From RGIG426 sp045640165 (GTDB lineage: Bacteria; Bacillota; Clostridia; Oscillospirales; Acutalibacteraceae), in assembly GCA_045640165.1 (NCBI GenBank), contig JAZUEK010000021.1:1-9596 (forward strand): DNA of 9,596 nt, read 5' to 3'. Below, one piece after another: positions 5,438 to 9,596 of this stretch. The position numbers were made by a program, and so were the translations under genes. The notes beneath the pieces were generated by a model, which was not told where the DNA came from, made no database searches, and worked only from the letters and a program-made list of their open reading frames with translations. How positions within the stretch are numbered: position 1 is the stretch's first letter; each line of letters starts with the position of its first letter.

Positions 5438-8400
5438 TTATTTCGCCGCTTCAGCACCGAGCTGCGAAATGAGTCCTGCAAAATACTGACGAAGCATCAG
5501 CACGTCTTTCATGTTGAGTTCGCCGTCCTCGTTGCAGTCGGCATTCAAGGCGTTATACGAAATCTCTACGCCTGCCTGCTGCTTGCGAATGGTCAGCACG
5601 TCTTTCATATTGACGAGCCCGTCGTCGTTCGCGTCACCGAGCAGTTTTTCGACAGCCGGCAGTTTCGCAGTAATCATCATAATCTGGAAATCTTCCACGT
5701 TCGCGCCCGGGCAGTCCGCGTAATGGGATTGCAGGTTAAAGGTTACGTAATCGTCGCCCGTTTCGAACACCTGCACCTCGAGCACGCCGCGGCCCTCGCT
5801 GTCGAGGAATTTCGTAGACATCGACCAGTCTTCCGACATACCCTCAACGTCCACGCCGTTTTGGACAAGAACGGTGATATCCTGCAAGTCGTCGAGCGAC
5901 TCCACCTCTAAGGTCGCGCCGCCTTTCACGCCATAAAACTCTTTGTCACCGATGCGAAGATCCACCGTCGTTTCAATCGGTTCGGGCTCGGTGGCCGTCT
6001 TCGACTGGGTCCACAGTTTGAAATAGCGCGGATTCGTGCTATACGTGAAGGAATGGTCCATGTCAACGGGATACTCGCCACCGTTCAAAAGGATTTTGGG
6101 GTTCGCGGCAAAGACGTAGCCCTCGTCGGCAACCAACTCACTGCCGAGCGAGTAAGATTTGCCCTCTTTAAACAAAACTTCGGCATCATAGATAAACATA
6201 TCCGCGGCATCGTCATACCAGTGCATACCGGTTCCAAGGAAACCATAGTGTGCATCCTCGGGAATAACGATGTGCAAGTAGTCACCCACCTTGCCGCCGG
6301 CAACCGGATCACAGAAGCCGTCAATCACAATGGTGTCAATCAGCTGAAGTACTGCAAGATAGCCCGCGCCGCCCTCGGCTTTCCACGCATCGAGATCGTC
6401 AATCGGGGTCTCGCCGGCTTCATCCTCATAATAGGTGTCGCAGCCCTCGCAGTAGTAGTAGTCTTTGTAGCCGTCCTCGGTCAAGGTCGCCGGTTTGCCG
6501 GTCACTTTTTGGATGTTGTGTCCGATCGAGAAGAAATACGAACCGGCACCGCAGTAGTTGGGATTGTCCTCCGACACGAAGAACGCAACGCAATAGTCGC
6601 CCTCTTCGGTGGGAACGCCGTCCACCTGCACGAAGGAGTACCCTTCCTCCTCCACCGCGTAGTAGATGATATCCAGCTCCGGCTGCGGATCGAGCTCCAC
6701 GCCTTCCTCGTCGAACGCGGTGGGCGTACCGATTTCGATGTCCTCGCCGAACGCGAACGGCTTGCCGTTGTTGATGATGAACGTCTCTTCATCCTCGAAG
6801 GTGACGTTCGCTTTAATGGTAAAGGTAATCGGCAGGGACGTATCTTTCGGCGTCAGCGTCGTGCTCTCGCCGAACACGTAGTCTTCGTTCACGTTTTCCA
6901 GACGGGTGTTTTGGAGAATGAGATAGTCCTCGGCAGTCACGCTCGCCACCTGCAAGGTCGCACCGGACTCGCCGTAGACCGTAAAAGTGGTATCGGAGAC
7001 GACGTCGCCCTTAATGGCGTTGTCGCCGTTCACGTAGACGCAGGGATACATCTCCCCTTCGCCCTTGATCGCGCGGAAATCGCCCTCAATCGTGGAGTCG
7101 GTCATATTCACGATGATCGAGTTTTCGCTTTCGTTCGAGAGCAGGTCGCCGCCGATGGTCATCTCTTCGAGATAGATCTCGTCGCAGGTGGATTCCATAA
7201 TCAGGTCTTTGTCGGTCTTGCCGGTAAAGACCAAGTCGAACGTATACACGTGGATACCGTCGGCTTTTTCCTCGTAGGTATCGGGGCCCGGCTCGACCGG
7301 ATCGCCGTCGAAATAGGTCACCGTGTAGGTCACCGGCGCGATATAGCCGTTGCCGCCCTTGGCTTTCCACGCTTCAAGATTCTCAATCGGGATTTCGCCG
7401 GCAGCATCCTCATAATACGCGCCGCAGGCACATTCGTAATAATCCTTAAAGCCGGCAACGTCGGTAGGCTCTTGCCCTTTGACCAACACCGGACTGTGCG
7501 TGTGATTGACCGTAACCGTCACCTGACAGGAAACCGTCGTATAATTATCCTCGTCCACAGGCGTAAAGGTCACCTCGTACAAGGTAACGTCGCTGTCCGC
7601 CACACCGGGCACGGTATCCGGCTCGGTCCATTCAAACAGACCGGCGACCTGCGTGCTGTCGGTGCTCGAAACCTGAACGTAACCGCCGAAAAGCGTGCTG
7701 TCCGCAAGCGTCTCGCCATACTCGATTTCGTTCGGAGCAGGGGTGGTCTTGATATACGGTGTCCCTTTGGTAATGGCGAATTCCACCTGGGCGGTTTCCC
7801 CATCCACGGTGATTTGCGCCATATAGTTGCCCACAAATTTAAGCGTTCCGAACAACGGCAGATACTCGGACTGCCCGTTTTGTTTTATGCAATAGATAAT
7901 GTCCGGCAGCTCCAGTCCTGCCTCTTCCCAAGCCTCCTCTTCGCCGTCCGCGAAGGTGAACGCTTTGGCGTTTCCGTCATAAGCAAGACTCTCCGGAGCG
8001 GTCAGCGTGAGGGTCAGCGGATTTTCGTCAAACCCGTCGTCACAGCCGTCCTCACAGGTCGCGGTAAGCACGCCGCCATCCGCCGCGTAGGTGAAGGTGT
8101 GGGCGTGAGACACAGATTTTTCTTCTGCCGCAAAGTTGTCGATATCCAAGAAATAACAGTCCTCGCTAAGATGGCGGAACGCGATATATACGGTCTTTCC
8201 GCCATACTCTTCTGCGGAAAGCACCACAGAACGCTGTGTCCAAGGATACGCCGCGACACCGGAGTAAAGCTCCTTCATCCCGTTCGGGCTGGTGAGCTCA
8301 TCGTATTCTTCAGCCACAGCCGTTTCGCCGACATAAACCATATACGAATCCGGGTAAGTCGGATCCTGCGATTCCTCATACCAGCTTATCGTTGCGCCGC

Positions 8401-9596
8401 CTTCGGGAATCACGAGCGCCGGAGAGAACAGCCAGTTGTCCGCGTCAAAACGTCCTTTTTCATTATCGTAAGACTGCGAAACGGCGCAGTTGCTTTCATC
8501 CACGCCAAGCCCTTGATTGCCGTAATTATTCGTTCCGGTGATCCAGTCCTGACCGTCGCCGTCGGCGTCAATGTTCGTCCAGCCCTCAGCCGTCATATCG
8601 GTCTCGAAATCGAAAGAATACGGCAAGGTTTTTCCGCCGGAAACGGGGACTTCCTCAAACGTCGCCGTGACGGTGACATCCGCGCCGGGCATCGTGAAGG
8701 TATAGTCGCCGGTCGTCGCGTCCGCCGTGATCTCGTGATCCTCGCCGTCATTGTATTGCAGCGTATCGAGCTGATAGCCCTCGGACGGCGTGACCGTGAC
8801 GGTCACCGTATCGCCCTCGGCGGCGGTTTCTTTGTCAATAGCGATATAGCCGTGATTCGTCTCTTTGTCGCCCTCCGGCGCAGCATTGGTAATCGCGTAG
8901 GTAGCGGAAGCACCTCCGAAATATCCGCGAATCATCCACGGATGATTATCGTCATTAGACATCAGTGCCGTTATGGGAGACCAATTCCCGCCGAAATACA
9001 TCATATACGAATCCGGATTCTCGAGCTTTTCCGTCGAAATCGATGCCGGATACGCAACGTCCGTGTTTTCAATGCCGATCCAAAGGTCTTTCGTGCTGTC
9101 GATCTCATAGGGGGTGGTCAGAACGATTTCGTGCCAACCCACCGTCACGGGATCGGAAAGAACGAACAATTGCTCATAGTCCGGTGCGGAGCCATCCGGA
9201 GTTACCCCCGAATCGGAAGAATAAACGCGAATATGATACGCACCCTCAAAACCCGTGTCATAGCCCGTGTAGTAAGCCACCTTTGTCAGCACATCCTGCT
9301 GCGGCAGAGCCGAGACGGGAATTCTGATCGCCCACGTAAGGGACATTCCGCCTCCCGTTCCGATCGAGGACTGATACTGACTGTCTTCCGAACAATAACC
9401 AAACCATTCGCCGAGTTTCGTATCGCCTGCAGCCTCAAACTCCGCCTTAACGTTGACGGGATAGTCGGGCATAGAGAAGGTGTACTTCGTCGTGTCCTGC
9501 GTATCCTGCGTCGGGAAGATAGGCGGAGCAAGAGAAATCGCCGACAGCACCGTCAGGCTCTTGAGCTGATAGCCCTCGGACGGCGTGACCGTAATC
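5438..9596 (-). CDS. Large secreted modular protein with C-terminal dockerin (runs off right edge)
   Basis: The frame is open to the right edge, giving 1385 residues of a longer protein. A GTG at 9550 is not the start: the reading before it (ITVTPSEGYQL) continues a repeat seen again at 8797. Modules from the N-terminal side: end of an InlB-B-like repeat (9595-9428); a beta-rich domain of about 170 residues (9427-8906); a second InlB-B-like repeat (8899-8651); a cleaved-adhesin or 'choice-of-anchor J' type domain (8632-8117; FDFE, GWTNIDADGDG, DNWLFSP, VYIAFRH, LDIDNF); an HxHTF-Cys segment and Ig/MBG-like sequences (8100-7505); two YYECxCG-type segments (7504-7340, 6520-6356); beta-rich sequence between them; one WY module like those of the left secreted protein (6340-6074); and a type I dockerin (5644-5471). 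No glycosidase or peptidase domain is visible in this part. Probable role: extracellular adhesion or scaffold-attached binding protein docked on a cohesin partner. Confidence 0.92.
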   Translation of the reverse strand, partial: ITVTPSEGYQLKSLTVLSAISLAPPIFPTQDTQDTTKYTFSMPDYPVNVKAEFEAAGDTKLGEWFGYCSEDSQYQSSIGTGGGMSLTWAIRIPVSALPQQDVLTKVAYYTGYDTGFEGAYHIRVYSSDSGVTPDGSAPDYEQLFVLSDPVTVGWHEIVLTTPYEIDSTKDLWIGIENTDVAYPASISTEKLENPDSYMMYFGGNWSPITALMSNDDNHPWMIRGYFGGASATYAITNAAPEGDKETNHGYIAIDKETAAEGDTVTVTVTPSEGYQLDTLQYNDGEDHEITADATTGDYTFTMPGADVTVTATFEEVPVSGGKTLPYSFDFETDMTAEGWTNIDADGDGQDWITGTNNYGNQGLGVDESNCAVSQSYDNEKGRFDADNWLFSPALVIPEGGATISWYEESQDPTYPDSYMVYVGETAVAEEYDELTSPNGMKELYSGVAAYPWTQRSVVLSAEEYGGKTVYIAFRHLSEDCYFLDIDNFAAEEKSVSHAHTFTYAADGGVLTATCEDGCDDGFDENPLTLTLTAPESLAYDGNAKAFTFADGEEEAWEEAGLELPDIIYCIKQNGQSEYLPLFGTLKFVGNYMAQITVDGETAQVEFAITKGTPYIKTTPAPNEIEYGETLADSTLFGGYVQVSSTDSTQVAGLFEWTEPDTVPGVADSDVTLYEVTFTPVDEDNYTTVSCQVTVTVNHTHSPVLVKGQEPTDVAGFKDYYECACGAYYEDAAGEIPIENLEAWKAKGGNGYIAPVTYTVTYFDGDPVEPGPDTYEEKADGIHVYTFDLVFTGKTDKDLIMESTCDEIYLEEMTIGGDLLSNESENSIIVNMTDSTIEGDFRAIKGEGEMYPCVYVNGDNAIKGDVVSDTTFTVYGESGATLQVASVTAEDYLILQNTRLENVNEDYVFGESTTLTPKDTSLPITFTIKANVTFEDEETFIINNGKPFAFGEDIEIGTPTAFDEEGVELDPQPELDIIYYAVEEEGYSFVQVDGVPTEEGDYCVAFFVSEDNPNYCGAGSYFFSIGHNIQKVTGKPATLTEDGYKDYYYCEGCDTYYEDEAGETPIDDLDAWKAEGGAGYLAVLQLIDTIVIDGFCDPVAGGKVGDYLHIVIPEDAHYGFLGTGMHWYDDAADMFIYDAEVLFKEGKSYSLGSELVADEGYVFAANPKILLNGGEYPVDMDHSFTYSTNPRYFKLWTQSKTATEPEPIETTVDLRIGDKEFYGVKGGATLEVESLDDLQDITVLVQNGVDVEGMSEDWSMSTKFLDSEGRGVLEVQVFETGDDYVTFNLQSHYADCPGANVEDFQIMMITAKLPAVEKLLGDANDDGLVNMKDVLTIRKQQAGVEISYNALNADCNEDGELNMKDVLMLRQYFAGLISQLGAEAAK
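5471..5644 (-). other. Type I dockerin domain coding segment
   Basis: Two duplicated calcium-loop helices are visible: GDANDDGLVNMKD and ADCNEDGELNMKD. Both fit the DxNxDGxxNxxD pattern with Asp/Asn at loop positions 1, 3, 5, 9 and 12, and each is followed by a helix ending in a QQAG or YFAG sequence. Dockerins bind cohesins through these calcium-stabilised loops. The dockerin is at the C-terminus, followed only by a short tail, as usual. Confidence 0.93.
6074..6340 (-). repeat. Single WY module shared with the left secreted protein
   Basis: This segment has HWYDD, then F-x-E-G-K-S-Y-S-L, GYVFAANP and ILLNGGE, in the same order and spacing as the four modules at 1-1311. It has no cysteine before the WY motif. 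It is followed by a beta-rich stretch and the dockerin. Confidence 0.75.
6356..6520 (-). repeat. Cys-containing surface repeat, second copy
   Basis: The segment contains DGYKDYYYCEGC, then TYYEDEAG, DLDAWKAEGG and GYL. It is clearly related to 7340-7504 in both protein and DNA. The CxxC pair sits where the other copy has CxC. This is a familiar repeat of Clostridia surface proteins with no assigned activity. Confidence 0.8.
7340..7504 (-). repeat. Cys-containing surface repeat, first copy
   Basis: The segment contains HTH, AGFKDYYECACG, AYYEDAAG, NLEAWKAKGG and GYI. It matches the copy at 6356-6520 along its whole length, so one was duplicated from the other or both came from the same pool of modules. 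Confidence 0.8.
8117..8632 (-). other. Cleaved-adhesin / choice-of-anchor J type domain coding segment
   Basis: About 172 residues start with LPYSFDFE and GWTNIDADGDGQDW. They continue with a DNWLFSPALVIP strand, an ISWYEES strand and a W-x(6)-L segment, and end with GKTVYIAFRH and FLDIDNF. This order is typical of the jelly-roll cleaved-adhesin family, known from extracellular proteins of gut and oral anaerobes and often attached to proteases or adhesins. Confidence 0.85.
8651..8899 (-). repeat. InlB-B-like (bacterial repeat) module
   Basis: The module has GDTVTVTVTPSEGYQL, a charged loop, then YTFTMPGADVTVTATFEE. This matches the widespread divergent InlB-B-type repeat of Firmicutes surface proteins. 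A second copy is cut by the right edge of the window (9428-9595), where YTFSMPDYPVNVKAEFE can be read. Confidence 0.8.
8768..8797. repeat. 30-base exact direct repeat, copy A (copy B at 9563-9592)
   Basis: The 30 bases from 8768 are identical to those from 9563. Both encode TVTPSEGYQL in the InlB-B-like modules. Such identity inside a gene marks recent duplication or gene conversion. Confidence 0.9.

Noticed and set aside
9548..9550. GTG at 9550 as the start of the large dockerin protein
   Set aside because: The frame stays open to the window edge and the residues before the GTG continue an InlB-B-like repeat. There is also no signal peptide or ribosome binding site there.

Overview
The window looks like chromosomal DNA from a Gram-positive, Clostridia-type bacterium, possibly an anaerobic gut relative of the dockerin-producing Oscillospiraceae. 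The evidence is consensus sigma-A promoters with 16-17 base spacers, strong GGAGG ribosome binding sites, large modular secreted proteins with a C-terminal type I dockerin, and a ferredoxin-type aldo/keto reductase of a kind common in anaerobes. The taxonomic placement is inference.

Layout, left to right. Positions 1-1407 (minus strand) hold the N-terminal 469 residues of a secreted protein: a signal peptide, then at least four tandem modules of about 117 residues. The gene runs off the left edge. A 205-base divergent intergenic region (1408-1612) carries two near-perfect promoters back to back; one overlaps a 20-base palindrome. Positions 1613-4063 (plus) encode an 816-residue three-part fusion: a seven-helix membrane domain, an RlmN/Cfr-like radical SAM domain, and an MTA/SAH-nucleosidase-like domain. 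A long bidirectional terminator separates it from a convergent aldo/keto reductase gene with two ferredoxin-like cysteine clusters (4131-5330, minus). That gene has its own promoter, placed just after the terminator of the next gene upstream. Positions 5438-9596 (minus) hold the C-terminal 1385 residues of a very large secreted modular protein ending in a dockerin; it runs off the right edge.

The two secreted proteins share one module type and probably belong to the cell-surface or extracellular system of this organism. The fusion protein between them is the most unusual gene. It puts a SAM-cleaving enzyme and a domain of the family that removes 5'-deoxyadenosine and S-adenosylhomocysteine in one membrane-anchored chain. 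Several RlmN and nucleosidase landmark residues are conserved, but at least one in each domain seems replaced, so its substrate may differ from that of classical RlmN. There is no sign of a phage, insertion sequence, CRISPR array, tRNA or rRNA gene.
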